Origin: Desemzia incerta | GTDB lineage: Bacteria; Bacillota; Bacilli; Lactobacillales; Carnobacteriaceae | Assembly: GCF_900115825.1 (NCBI RefSeq) | Contig: NZ_FOXW01000006.1 | Location: forward strand, 78,340 to 142,339 | DNA: 64,000 nt | Reading direction: 5' to 3' | Shown here: positions 53,631 through 62,914 of the stretch, one piece after another | Position numbering within the stretch: position 1 is the stretch's first letter | How the letters are laid out: every line of letters begins with the position of its first letter | The notes under the pieces: generated by a model | The model's database searches: none | What the model was told of the DNA's origin: nothing | The model's input: the letters and a program-made list of their open reading frames with translations, nothing else | Program-made: the position numbers and the translations under genes

Positions 53631-54160
53631 CGGGTCAAGGTACTCTTACTAATTCCAGTCATCTTCTCCACCTCTGTGTAGGAGTGAGTCTCTAGGAGAC
53701 TCATAGCCAGAGTGATCTGCTGTTGAGAGAACTTTTTTGGACGACCTTCTCGGTATCCTGGTCGCTGTTTAGCAATCTCTTTCCCTTCTTGAGTTCGTTC
53801 TACGATTAGGTCACGTTCAAAGTCCGCGAAGGCGCTAAAAATGGTGAAAATTAGTCTACCTGTAGACGTATTCTCAATCACGCCCAAGTTTAACACATTA
53901 ATCTTAACCCCTTTTTCGAAGAGTACTTTAATCGTGTTCAAGGCATCTTGGGTGCTCCGAGCGAATCGGTCTAGTTTTGTTACTACTATCGTATCTCCAG
54001 TTTGAAGTTCCTGTAGGAGCTTTTGAAATTCAGGACGATCGTTTTTCGTTCCGGTAATTTTTTCATAATAGATCCGTTCGCAATGTTCCTCTTCCAGTTG
54101 GCGCATCTGCCCTTCTAAATCCTGATGGCGAGTACTTACCCGAGCATAGCCATATTTCAC
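53597..54160 (-). CDS. Serine site-specific recombinase (resolvase, small)
   Basis: Protein of 187 aa. The catalytic Ser is in [11 protein letters not shown] (about S11), with [29 protein letters not shown] and [16 protein letters not shown] in the resolvase domain and a C-terminal HTH_7 ([34 protein letters not shown]). GTG at 54160 has GAGGGTG six bases upstream and is preferred over the GTG at 54181. Intact; Tn3- or plasmid-type. No transposase partner nearby. Confidence 0.9.
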   Translation of the reverse strand: MKYGYARVSTRHQDLEGQMRQLEEEHCERIYYEKITGTKNDRPEFQKLLQELQTGDTIVVTKLDRFARSTQDALNTIKVLFEKGVKINVLNLGVIENTSTGRLIFTIFSAFADFERDLIVERTQEGKEIAKQRPGYREGRPKKFSQQQITLAMSLLETHSYTEVEKMTGISKSTLTRHKRKLTYLTQ

Positions 54161-54529
54161 GTTATTCACCCTCTTTTTCACTTTACTTTTGACTATAAGT
54201 TATGACACCGTTGTATGTATTGATTTTACTGGATTGTAAAATCATAGTCAATACTCTTGAATTATGACCATATACTAACGATTGATATTAGACTAAACAA
54301 TATAAAAATTTTTCTCTTAAAAAATGTGTTTTCAATTTGGCAGAAATAACACCTTAAACTTATACAAGAAAATTATTCATCAAATCTCTGCACGTGTTAA
54401 ACACTTAATTAAAAGGGCTTGTATCCTTTAAAGTCAAGTCAGAGTAACAAAAAAAGGATCTTTGACAAGTAGATTCTTTTGTTTGGTAACTTAATTATAG
54501 GAGCTCACTGGTCTTTTTTCATTTAAAAA

Positions 54530-54578
54530 TAAGATTTAGTGCCAGTGAACCGATTGGTTCACCAACACTAAATCTTAT
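54530..54578. terminator. Long hairpin, possible terminator
   Basis: Outer 11-bp stem and inner 7-bp stem separated by a symmetric 3-nt interior loop, with a GATT loop. Fully conserved pairing, weak T-tail. Confidence 0.5.
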
Positions 54579-54586
54579 AGAGCCCA

Positions 54587-54625
54587 AAAAAAGCCAAAAG
54601 CACGTTTGAATTGTGCTTTCGACTC
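54587..54625 (-). terminator. nhaC terminator
   Basis: On the reverse strand AAAGCAC / GTGCTTT with a 9-nt loop, then TGGCTTTTTTT, shortly after the nhaC stop. Confidence 0.7.
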
Positions 54626-54636
54626 TTCCTTATTTT

Positions 54637-56013
54637 TTATAACGTTGAGGATTCCAGTTTCTTAATCCCTATATTCGCATATCCGCTGATAACGGTTAAA
54701 ATAGGCGACAATAAGCAGAAAAACGCAAATGGCAAGTAGGTTAACGTTGGAACACCTAAGGCGGTTGAGATGAACACGCCACTTACTCCCCAAGGAATCA
54801 ATGAATTAATAACAGCACCGGCATCTTCCAATACACGTGATAGAGCTAAAGGTGATAAATCTGATTGCTTATAGGTCTTCTTAAATGCATTTCCTGGTAA
54901 AACAATCGCTAGGTATTGTTCTCCGACTAGAGCATTTACCCCAATAGCAGATAACGCTGTTACAAGAATTAAGTTTCCAATCGATAAACTTGCATCCGAA
55001 ATAGGCGACATTACGGTATCAATAATTTTGAATTCCATTAATAATCCACCAAGAGCTAGGGCTAGAATAATCAGCGAAATAGACCACATCATACTCTGAA
55101 CACCACCTCGTGACAATAACGCATCAATTATTTCATTGCCCGTTGTTGAAACATACCCTTCTTGAATGTAACTTGAAATTTCAGTCAATTTAACAGATGG
55201 AGAATTAAACTTCAATAAGCCTATCGACAAGCCAATATTAATTAATAACGTTGGAATTGCTGGGATTCGTTTCCATGAAGAAATGAGTATAAAGATAATT
55301 GGAATAGCAGCCAACCAATTCACTTGAAAATTAGATTCTATTACCTTTGTTAACCCCACAACTTGATTTGTTGTTGCAAGCTCATTATTCATACCAAAGA
55401 ATAAAAATAATAAGGTAGATAAAATTAAACTTGGAATCGTTGTCCACATTAGATTTTTTATGTGCTTAAACAGATCAACTTCAGCAATCGCGGCTGCTAA
55501 ATTCGTACTATCTGACAGTGGTGACATCTTATCGCCAAACACACTACCTGAAACAATGGCACCTGCTATTAAACCAGGTTCGAAACCCATAGCTGTTCCC
55601 ATTCCTAGAAAAGCTAAGCCAATTGTAGAAACAGTCGTTAGTGCTGAACCAATAGATGTACCGACTACGGCACAAATTAAAAAGACCGATGGAATAAAAA
55701 AGCTCGGATTCAATAATTTGAAACCAACTACCATCATCGAAGGAATAATTCCAGATGCAATCCAAACAGAAATAAGCGCGCCGATTAGAATAAAGATAAT
55801 CATCGGTATGATACCTGTCTTAACTCCTTTTTGAATGCCATTATGAATCTCTTCCCAAGAGTGTCTGCGAAATCTTCCCCAAACAATCAGCAACGTAATT
55901 GCCAATAGTAAAGGTGTTTGTGGATCTAATTTAAACTTAATAATGCTAACACCAATCATAATTAATAATAGTAACAGTAAAGCTAAACTTTCTCGTATGG
56001 ACAACTTTTTCAT
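54637..56013 (-). CDS. nhaC: NhaC-family Na+/H+ antiporter
   Basis: Membrane protein of 458 aa with about eleven helices. The NhaC pattern is visible in VWIASGIIPSMMVVGFKLLNPSFFIPSVFLICAVVGTSIGSALTTVSTIGLAFLGMG, GSVFGDKMSPLSDSTNLAAAI and EDAGAVINSLIPWGVSGVFISTALGV. It probably exports sodium or a substrate coupled to it (the family includes malate/lactate exchangers). AGGAG lies 8 nt before the ATG at 56013, so the in-frame GTG at 56022 is not used. It lies in the acquired region next to a resolvase and a radC fragment. Confidence 0.88.
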   Translation of the reverse strand: MKKLSIRESLALLLLLLIMIGVSIIKFKLDPQTPLLLAITLLIVWGRFRRHSWEEIHNGIQKGVKTGIIPMIIFILIGALISVWIASGIIPSMMVVGFKLLNPSFFIPSVFLICAVVGTSIGSALTTVSTIGLAFLGMGTAMGFEPGLIAGAIVSGSVFGDKMSPLSDSTNLAAAIAEVDLFKHIKNLMWTTIPSLILSTLLFLFFGMNNELATTNQVVGLTKVIESNFQVNWLAAIPIIFILISSWKRIPAIPTLLINIGLSIGLLKFNSPSVKLTEISSYIQEGYVSTTGNEIIDALLSRGGVQSMMWSISLIILALALGGLLMEFKIIDTVMSPISDASLSIGNLILVTALSAIGVNALVGEQYLAIVLPGNAFKKTYKQSDLSPLALSRVLEDAGAVINSLIPWGVSGVFISTALGVPTLTYLPFAFFCLLSPILTVISGYANIGIKKLESSTL

Positions 56014-56030
56014 TCTATACACTCCTGATT

Positions 56031-56099
56031 TTATAGTGATGAAGTAAAATTAGTCATACGATAATAAGTGATGCCCCCTGTAGTGTTGCATAAAAACAT
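56031..56099 (-). CDS. 22-aa small ORF upstream of nhaC (possible leader peptide)
   Basis: Reads MFLCNTTGGITYYRMTNFTS and ends SL, stop. Its ATG has AAGGGAG seven bases upstream, as good as the nhaC site itself, and its stop is 17 nt before the nhaC ATG, close enough for translational coupling. No homologue is recognised. Confidence 0.4.
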   Translation of the reverse strand: MFLCNTTGGITYYRMTNFTSSL

Positions 56100-56170
56100 G
56101 CTACTACTCCCTTTCTTTCCGATATGTACCCTTCTACCTTAATATATCCAGCAGAAAATACTATTTCTCT

Positions 56171-56199
56171 AGTATCAACCATTAATAAGCGAATGTCAA
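56171..56199 (-). promoter_or_regulatory. nhaC promoter
   Basis: TTGACA, 17-bp spacer, GATACT on the reverse strand. Transcription would start near 56164, giving a 150-nt leader that carries the 22-aa ORF. Confidence 0.6.
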
Positions 56200-56344
56200 A
56201 GCAATTTAGTATATAAAAAGAATAAGACTTTTGCGAAGTAAATGTTTGCATTAATGTGAGCCTTGGTTTTAGAACATTTTAACTTTCGCTTGACAAAACC
56301 AGTCAGAGATCGAACAACTAATTATCGGTGAAGCTTTCAAATGT

Positions 56345-56572
56345 TCAACACAAGGAGGTATGCGTAGATCTCATACTAGCAACTCTAGAGTTTAACCCGC
56401 CTTGAAAGACACGGTGTATCGCATTTATTACATTCTGATAATCTAAAACAATTAATAGTACCACTTCATGAGCCTCGTCTCCTATTTCAGCTATTCCGAC
56501 TTGGGCAGCTAAATAAGTTGACGTTATTTTCATTTGATATTCAACCGGTTTTTCTATCGCTATTTGTTTCAC
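56345..56572 (-). pseudogene. radC-like fragment, frameshifted
   Basis: The frame from a GTG reads KQIAIEKPVEYQMKITSTY, AEIGDEAHEVVLLIVLDYQNVINAIHRVFQGGLNS, matching the start of the MPN/JAB1 domain of plasmid-type RadC proteins (family: VLLLIVLDTKNxIxAIHRVFxGGLNSSIVHPREIF). After GGLNS the frame is lost; another frame gives YEIYAYLLV, resembling the PREIY continuation, but the His-x-His metal site is absent. Decayed remnant of a mobile-element gene. Confidence 0.65.
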
Positions 56573-57093
56573 CTTAATAATTTAAGTAGTTTTATTTTGT
56601 ATGATCAATTTATTACACCCCACATTACAATTACCAAAATATTCTTTTATTGCTAGAGAGAACTATGAATCTGCCTAATTGGTTCGTTATGTAAATATAC
56701 GTTATTCACTTCAAATTTTATTTTTTATTCCTACTTATTTTTTTATTTAGGGATAACATTTTTATCCTTTTGATCCTGAATGTTTGTGCAGATGATGATT
56801 AAAAGGTATCAAACAAAAAAAGTATACAAACCACTTAACAGTCTGGATATAGTCGATCAAATAATGTAGATAGGCTAATGAAAAAGACAATTTCCAGCTC
56901 TTCTCATGCACGTACGTTTACCTTGCCTATAGTTTGAAATCGCCTTAAAATCGTTCTCTTTATTTCCATAAAAGCAAAAAAGCAGAGAATTTCAGAAAAA
57001 ATAAACTCTTTGCTTTTTTTAATTATGTTTAAAGCGAAATTACACAATTACACTTGTGTAATTGTGTAATTAGAATATGTAAATCTCATCTAG
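56573..57093. other. Intergenic region with two terminator-like hairpins
   Basis: No gene is supported. AAAAAAGCAGAG / CTCTTTGCTTTTTT (56976-57019) looks like a terminator for rightward transcription. A second dyad at 57038-57071 has two perfect 16-bp arms around TT and probably ends the leftward three-gene cluster. Confidence 0.5.
57038..57071. terminator. 34-bp dyad ending the three-gene cluster
   Basis: AATTACACAATTACAC and GTGTAATTGTGTAATT are perfect complements around a 2-nt centre, 23 nt after the last stop. The arms are themselves built of a repeated AATTACAC unit. T-tail weak. Confidence 0.6.
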
Positions 57094-57309
57094 TTAAGAA
57101 TTATATCCAACTATAAATGTCCAAAAAAGTATATAAAGTGAAATTAATGTAATTATTGTCCCTATACCTATACTAATGAAAGCTGAAGTCTTGCTTTGTT
57201 TTCGTACTTTAAATCCAGTGGTTACTAGCAAAACTCCACCAATCAAAAAAAATGCTTCAATAAGTAATACAGACCATTTAAATTCTAACATAGTTTTAAT
57301 AATCCCCAT
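57094..57309 (-). CDS. Small two-helix membrane protein (71 aa)
   Basis: Two predicted helices (WSVLLIEAFFLIGGVLLVTTGF and FISIGIGTIITLISLYILFWTFIV) joined by a basic loop KVRKQSKTS. AAGGTG lies 6 nt before the ATG. Third gene of a leftward cluster, 14 nt after the secreted-protein gene. The family is not recognised; size and topology would fit an immunity or membrane-anchor protein, but that is a guess from context. Confidence 0.6.
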   Translation of the reverse strand: MGIIKTMLEFKWSVLLIEAFFLIGGVLLVTTGFKVRKQSKTSAFISIGIGTIITLISLYILFWTFIVGYNS

Positions 57310-57323
57310 AAGTCACCTTCGTG

Positions 57324-57926
57324 TTAGTTTTTTAGCACTACTCCTTTGCTACTACCATTTCTTGTGATATACAAATGCCAAACACCAGATCTGCCGGTAG
57401 TATTTAGTTTTACATTAGCAGTTTCTGTTTTTGTTCCTCCCCAATTACCATTGTAAATGAGTTGTACGGTCCCATCTTTACTACTGTGCTTTTTAATAGA
57501 AGTATCTTTGATTTTTCCACTTTTCCAATTGTATTCCAAATCATATATTTTATTGATTTTCAAAGGGGAACCTGTGAGATGTGTTTTGAAGGAATAAGTG
57601 TCTGTTGAGCCCTTATATGTATATTTGTATGCATTACCAGCTGCTAATGCAGGACCACCCGAACTACCGCCTCCTGGTCGAGTAGCAAAGGTTGTCATTT
57701 CGGGCAACTCCTTAGATATAATTATCGTTGCTAATGTTCCATCTTCTTCTTCAAATGTCACTTCTTCATAATAATCTTTTTCTATGTTAAACTCTATTAG
57801 CTGTGTTTCTTCTGAATTTGTTTCTGGTAATTCACTCTCAAATTCACTAGCTATAACATTTTGACTACAGATAAGCAAACTGGACAATCCTGTAATAAGC
57901 GTTAAACTAAATATCATCTTTTTCAT
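57324..57926 (-). CDS. Secreted protein of unknown function (200 aa)
   Basis: Signal peptide MKKMIFSLTLITGLSSLLICSQNVIASEF with a probable cleavage after VIA-S. A Glu-rich proregion-like stretch follows (ESELPETNSEETQLIEFNIEKDYYEEVTFEEEDG), then TTFATRPGGGSSGGP, a Gly/Ser linker, and a beta-rich C-terminal domain (AYKYTYKGSTDTYSFKTHL ... GVWHLYITRNGSSKG). It resembles the general layout of DUF5626-type secreted proteins, but I cannot confirm membership. GAGG lies 7 nt before the second of two adjacent ATGs. Its start overlaps the upstream gene by 20 nt. Confidence 0.65.
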   Translation of the reverse strand: MKKMIFSLTLITGLSSLLICSQNVIASEFESELPETNSEETQLIEFNIEKDYYEEVTFEEEDGTLATIIISKELPEMTTFATRPGGGSSGGPALAAGNAYKYTYKGSTDTYSFKTHLTGSPLKINKIYDLEYNWKSGKIKDTSIKKHSSKDGTVQLIYNGNWGGTKTETANVKLNTTGRSGVWHLYITRNGSSKGVVLKN

Positions 57927-58086
57927 CATGTTTCCTCTTTTCTAGCTTATATATAAGCCATAAAACTCTAGCAATAAACAACAGAATAAATATAGGCAAT
58001 AAATGATATAGATTAACTAGTATTAGCATGACTATATCAAATAAACCACCTGCATAATCGTATTCTACAATTTCAACAATGTTCAT
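57907..58086 (-). CDS. Small membrane protein (59 aa)
   Basis: Starts MNIVEIVEYDYAGGLFDIVM, with one long hydrophobic segment (LFDIVMLILVNLYHLLPIFILLFIARVLWLIY) and a charged tail KLEKRKHDEKDDI. AAGGGG precedes the ATG at 58086; a longer frame to 58245 has no ribosome site. First gene of the three-gene cluster, overlapping the secreted-protein gene, so they are translationally linked. Confidence 0.6.
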   Translation of the reverse strand: MNIVEIVEYDYAGGLFDIVMLILVNLYHLLPIFILLFIARVLWLIYKLEKRKHDEKDDI

Positions 58087-58219
58087 TATTAAAATCCCCT
58101 TTTTATTTAAATTTCTGTATAAATTATTTTTTAAGTATACTCGTGACTTCATTGCAATAAGTACATTATTATTGAGTATAGTTAATTTGAGTAACTTATT
58201 CAAATATTTAGTCAAGTCC

Positions 58220-59527
58220 ATATAATTGTGTAAAATACAGTACACTGCTTTAGAGCTTTAACCTATAGGTTAAAATTGAATATATTTTCTGGTAGAGCTT
58301 AGCCAATCTTCGTGACGATCAATAAGAACCGCACCGATTAAACGAGTGGCAGAGGCATCATTCGGAAAGATACGAATCACTTTTTCTCTGCGTCTGACTT
58401 CTTCATTTAATCGTTCAAGAAGATTCGTACTCTTTAATCTCGATTGACCTTTACCGGCAACGGTGTATTGAAAGGCATCTTCGAATCCTTCATCTAATTT
58501 TTGACAGGTTTTATGGTATTTTAATTGTTCACCATAACCACTTACTATAGCATTCTTAGCCTTGCGAGCTGTCTCAATATCCGTGAATTTGAAGAGTGCT
58601 TTGACTTCTTCTCTGAAGGGTTCTGAATCTTTCTTAGGGATACAACTAAGGATATTACGCATAAAGTGAACTTGACATCGTTGCCATGAAGCGTTTGTAA
58701 ATGATTTCTTAATGGCTTTGACTAAACCCTTGTGGGCATCAGAAATGACCATTTCCACTTCACTTAACCCTCTGGTTTTGAGATAGTCGAAGAAGAGAGA
58801 CCAGGTCTCGTCACTTTCTTCATTTTGAATCATAAAGCCAATAATCTCACGCTCTTCATCTCCTGATATGCCAATTGCTATATGGCAACTTTTAGATACG
58901 ACACGATGATTCTCTCTGATTTTTATGTAGATAACATCTGTCATAACATAAGGAAAAGACCTGTCTGATAGAGAACGATTTTGCCATTCAGAGACCATAG
59001 GGTCTAACTGGGCAGTTAAACTGGAGACAAAGGATTTAGAGACTGATTTACCGCATAGTTCTTCAACGATTTGAGAGACTTTACGTGTAGAGACACCAGA
59101 AATATACATCTCTAACATAGAGGCTAACAAAGCCTTCTCATTGCGTTGATATCGCTCAAGTACAGTCGGTGAAAATCCACCGTCGCGTGTTCTAGGAACT
59201 TTCAATTCAAGAGAACCAATACGAGTCGTTAATTCTCTTTCATAATAGCCATTACGCTGACTTTTTCGAGCCTCTGACCGTTCATAATTTTTGGCTTGAA
59301 TATAATTTGTTCGCTGCTCGTTCATCAACTGATTAAATACAGTTTGTAGAATTTGCTTGGCTGCATTATCTTTGACCGAATGGTCAATTAAACTTTGAAT
59401 ATCTTCTGTTTCCAGTGTAAAATGTACTTGGGTCATATGGTTGCCTCCTAGGTATGTTTTTAGTGGTTAAAAACATTGTACCGTAAAGAGGCGTTTATAT
59501 GGCCTTTTTGCTTTTACACAATTATAT
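58220..59527 (-). mobile_element. IS256-family insertion sequence
   Basis: Terminal inverted repeats of 16 bp, ATATAATTGTGTAAAA at 58220-58235 and its complement at 59512-59527, bound a 1308-bp element with one transposase gene, the size of IS905-like elements. Flanking 8-9 bp on the two sides do not match, so no target duplication remains; the copy may have taken part in a rearrangement. Confidence 0.85.
58270..59436 (-). CDS. IS256-family transposase
   Basis: Mutator-type DDE transposase of 388 aa. Conserved stretches: ERNGYYEREL-type segment RSEARKSQRNGYYERELTTRIGSLELKVPRTRDGGF, VMTDVIYIKIRE (first Asp), VEMVISDAHKGLVKAI (second Asp), WQRCQVHFMRNIL, and a C-terminal LERLNEEVRRREKVIRIFPN (Glu). 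Frame intact. ATG at 59436 with AGGAGG upstream. Confidence 0.95.
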   Translation of the reverse strand: MTQVHFTLETEDIQSLIDHSVKDNAAKQILQTVFNQLMNEQRTNYIQAKNYERSEARKSQRNGYYERELTTRIGSLELKVPRTRDGGFSPTVLERYQRNEKALLASMLEMYISGVSTRKVSQIVEELCGKSVSKSFVSSLTAQLDPMVSEWQNRSLSDRSFPYVMTDVIYIKIRENHRVVSKSCHIAIGISGDEEREIIGFMIQNEESDETWSLFFDYLKTRGLSEVEMVISDAHKGLVKAIKKSFTNASWQRCQVHFMRNILSCIPKKDSEPFREEVKALFKFTDIETARKAKNAIVSGYGEQLKYHKTCQKLDEGFEDAFQYTVAGKGQSRLKSTNLLERLNEEVRRREKVIRIFPNDASATRLIGAVLIDRHEDWLSSTRKYIQF

Positions 59528-59547
59528 GTACTTTATCAAAATTGACG

Positions 59548-59730
59548 TAGAAACTATTTTTGATCGATTGAAAGGTGTATTTGGTATGCGAAGAACCCAT
59601 GTCAGAGGCAAGTAAGCTGTACATACTGACATTGGAATGATGCTTATGAGCATGAACTTAACCAAATTAGCCCTTGAGGTTAGAAGAAAACCGGAAGCTT
59701 TTCAACACAAATCAGTCAAAAATAAAAACC
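59548..59730 (+). pseudogene. C-terminal remnant of a DDE transposase (IS1182/IS5-like) with in-frame stop
   Basis: The forward strand reads VETIFDRLKGVFGMRRTHVRGK, stop, AVHTDIGMMLMSMNLTKLALEVRRKP, the C-terminal end typical of IS1182-like transposases (family: GNFGFRRFHVRGKExVxTExGxxxMAxNLxKLA). The stop codon and the missing front show that it is dead. The IS256 element abuts its left side and probably cut it. Confidence 0.65.
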
Positions 59731-59786
59731 GCGACGAAACAATCACATTTATGATTATTTCATCGCGGTTTTTATTTTTAGAGCTA
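59718..59786. terminator. Hairpin after the transposase remnant
   Basis: AAAAATAAAAACCGCGA / TCGCGGTTTTTATTTTT, a 17-bp perfect stem with a 30-nt loop that can pair further (AATCA/TGATT). Strong bidirectional terminator, likely ending the remnant's original element. Confidence 0.75.
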
Positions 59787-59920
59787 GTTATTTCCCAGCG
59801 CCTTTTTCATTTTCTAGGTACCTTTCTATTAGGCGCTTACTTTTAACAAAAGACTTATGGAACATTATAAAGTTCAACAATCAAACCACTTTAAATAGAG
59901 TGAAAATTTAAACCAAAGAA

Positions 59921-60754
59921 TTATCTTAAGTACTCCATATGAAAAGCGAAATGATCTTCCAAGAAAGTAGCAATGAAGAAGTAGCTATGGTCGTAGCCTT
60001 CTTCCTTTTTGTAATCTACGGCTACATTATTTTCCTGAGCATTTTTCAAAAAATACGTTTCTGTTAATTGTTCTGGATAAAACCCATCTTCAGTTCCTTG
60101 CGTAATGTGAATAGGCGGCATCCCGGTTCCTTTAACCAGTTCGGAAGCATCCCACTCTTTCCAGGAAGTTTGATTCTCCCCTAAATAAGTGGTGAAGGCT
60201 TTGATCCCCCAAGGAACTTGACTAGGGCTCAAAATAGGAGATAAAGCCGAAATCGCTTTGAATCTCTCTGTATTTTTCATGCCCATTACCAAAGCGCCAT
60301 GCCCTCCCATAGAATGCCCCATAATGCTCTCTTTCCCTGAGAAGTTGGGCACTAGAGAGGACGCAATCGCGGTTAACTCCTCTGTGATATAGGTATACAT
60401 CTTGTAATGCTTAGCCCATGGTTCTTGGGTCGCATCCAAATAAAATCCTGCACCTTGGCCAAGATCCCAAGACTCATCATCAGCAACATGTTCTCCGCGT
60501 GGTGACGTATCGGGAATCATGACAGCCACTTGATATTTTTCAGCCAATCTTTGGAAGCCACTTTTATGACTAAAATTATCATCGGTACACGTTAAACCCG
60601 ATAACCACCAAATAAGCGGGATTTTTTCCATTCCCTTATTGGACGGCAAGTAGAGACTAAAGGTCATGTCGCACTGTAACACTTCTGAATAATGGCTGTA
60701 CTTACGCTGTTCTCCACCAAAAGAGCGGTGGTTTTCAATAAGCTTAAGATTCAC
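59921..60754 (-). CDS. frmB: S-formylglutathione hydrolase
   Basis: Serine esterase of 277 aa that hydrolyses S-formylglutathione to formate and glutathione, the last step of formaldehyde detoxification. Nucleophile Ser in IMGHSMGGHGALV (about residue 145), Asp in TEDGFYPEQL, His in GYDHSYFFIATF; LIWWLSGLTCTDDNF and DTSPRG are family hallmarks. The start is GTG at 60754 with GAGGAG seven bases upstream; an ATG at 60769 would overlap adhC. It begins 4 nt after the adhC stop. Confidence 0.93.
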   Translation of the reverse strand: MNLKLIENHRSFGGEQRKYSHYSEVLQCDMTFSLYLPSNKGMEKIPLIWWLSGLTCTDDNFSHKSGFQRLAEKYQVAVMIPDTSPRGEHVADDESWDLGQGAGFYLDATQEPWAKHYKMYTYITEELTAIASSLVPNFSGKESIMGHSMGGHGALVMGMKNTERFKAISALSPILSPSQVPWGIKAFTTYLGENQTSWKEWDASELVKGTGMPPIHITQGTEDGFYPEQLTETYFLKNAQENNVAVDYKKEEGYDHSYFFIATFLEDHFAFHMEYLR

Positions 60755-60758
60755 TTCT

Positions 60759-61904
<1,146 letters not shown>

Positions 61905-61997
61905 TTACTTTTCCATAATCTCATATTATAATTCATTAGACAATACTGACGCTTTTGTCACTATAAACAAAATATCAATAGAAAGAGATGGTACTAT

Positions 61998-62360
61998 ATG
62001 ACCATTCATTATAAAGAAAAAACTTTTTTCACTAGCAAAGATTTGGCTTTATCCGTTATAGGTGGACGTTGGAAAATAGCGATTATCTGGTGTTTGCTCC
62101 AACAGTCTCCATTAAGGTTAAGTGAAATACAAAGATACCTTCCCGATGTCAATCAACGTATGTTAATTAGACAATTAAGGGAATTAGAAGAAGATCAAAT
62201 CATTACTAGGGTTGTATACCCGGTTGTACCTCCTAAAGTAGAGTATCAACTAAGTGAAATTGGTTTACTCTTAGAACCCGTTGTAACTTCTATTTGTGAT
62301 TGGGGAGATAGTTTTAGAGTTTTTTTGAAAGAAAGCGCTGATAAAATTTCAGTTGAATAA
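61998..62360 (+). CDS. HxlR-family transcriptional regulator
   Basis: Winged-helix protein of 120 aa: SVIGGRWKIAIIWCLLQQSPLRLSEIQRYLPDVNQRMLIRQLRELEEDQII and VVYPVVPPKVEYQLSEIG are HxlR hallmarks. It is divergent from adhC-frmB with 123 bp between, so it probably controls them. As I recall Bacillus HxlR, it senses formaldehyde through an N-terminal Cys; at the aligned position (FFTSKDLALSV) there is Thr, and the only Cys residues are in IIWCLL and SICDWG. ATG preceded by GAAAGAGATGG. Confidence 0.88.
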   Translation: MTIHYKEKTFFTSKDLALSVIGGRWKIAIIWCLLQQSPLRLSEIQRYLPDVNQRMLIRQLRELEEDQIITRVVYPVVPPKVEYQLSEIGLLLEPVVTSICDWGDSFRVFLKESADKISVE

Positions 62361-62499
62361 TAAACTGCACAAACATTTTTGAAAACAAAAGTCCCTAATC
62401 GCTTTTATGAAGGCGTTTCTCAACTTCTTGAATGATCAATTTGATAGAAGAATTTGAGAAAAAGAAGTCAGGCTGCAGGCTTAGCTTCCTTTTTCATTT

Positions 62500-62559
62500 A
62501 TCATCTAGAATTGAATGAGTAGACGATACACGTGCATAGCCTACTTTTATATTTTTCAC
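62500..62559 (-). pseudogene. N-terminal serine-recombinase fragment
   Basis: The reverse strand has AAAAAGGAG followed by VKNIKVGYARVSSTHS, the first strand and catalytic-Ser motif of a resolvase, then loses similarity and stops after about 21 codons. The expected start ATG appears mutated or replaced by GTG. The rest of 62361-62704 shows no gene. Confidence 0.55.
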
Positions 62560-62661
62560 TCCTTTTTATCAGCTTACTTAATCGACACTCATAATAAACA
62601 CTAAAAAAGGCGAAAAAACAAAACCTTATCGCTGTCTGTTCTAGGTACACCCTAAATAGAC

Positions 62662-62696
62662 AAAAAACTCACATTTATATTAAATATGAGTTTAAA
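62662..62696 (-). terminator. Terminator downstream of the truncated membrane-protein gene
   Basis: On the reverse strand AAACTCA / TGAGTTT with a 15-nt AT-rich loop that can pair further, followed by TTTTTTG, 10 nt after the stop at 62705. Confidence 0.65.
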
Positions 62697-62704
62697 AAGC
62701 TTTA

Positions 62705-62914
62705 TTATTTTGTTGAATACATTTTTCCTTGTACTCTATCTTTCTCTGTTAACATTCTTTCAGACACTGGTAGCATAAATATATCTTCAATAGTTCTTGT
62801 TAACTCATTATATTTATGGTAATCCTTATAAGCGTGGTACCCTACGAATACAAGCGCCAATTGTAAAATTAAGCTAGACAAATAAAAAAGAGAAACTGTT
62901 GTAAACAAGTACAC
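62705..62914 (-). CDS. Chimeric small membrane protein, 5' end supplied by IS30
   Basis: The open frame of 69 aa starts at a GTG inside the IS30 left end (62860-62914) and continues into flanking DNA. About the first 18 residues (MYLFTTVSLFYLSSLILQ) are encoded by the element; the rest (LALVFVGYHAYKDYHKYNEL, then TIEDIFMLPVSERMLTEKDR) belongs to an older gene that lost its start. The ribosome site is weak. Probably a disrupted gene rather than a functional one; the native family is not recognised. Confidence 0.5.
   Translation of the reverse strand: MYLFTTVSLFYLSSLILQLALVFVGYHAYKDYHKYNELTRTIEDIFMLPVSERMLTEKDRVQGKMYSTK

Larger units (their letters stand above)
54161..54636. other. Intergenic region between the resolvase and nhaC
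   Basis: No gene seen. It holds a long hairpin at 54530-54578 (AAGATTTAGTG...CACTAAATCTT with inner GTGAACC/GGTTCAC) and the nhaC terminator at 54587-54625. The AT-rich part upstream probably carries the resolvase promoter and res site, but no clear repeated res half-sites could be picked by eye. Confidence 0.5.

Noticed and set aside
56054..56251. 65-codon reverse-strand ORF upstream of nhaC
   Set aside because: No ribosome site and no recognisable family; it overlaps the nhaC promoter and leader. The 22-codon ORF in another frame has the better translation signals.
58220..59527. Target-site duplication around the IS256 element
   Set aside because: The 8-9 bp outside the two inverted repeats do not match, so none is claimed.
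59637..59846. 69-codon forward ORF starting at an ATG after the in-frame stop
   Set aside because: It is the tail of the dead transposase and runs through a terminator hairpin.
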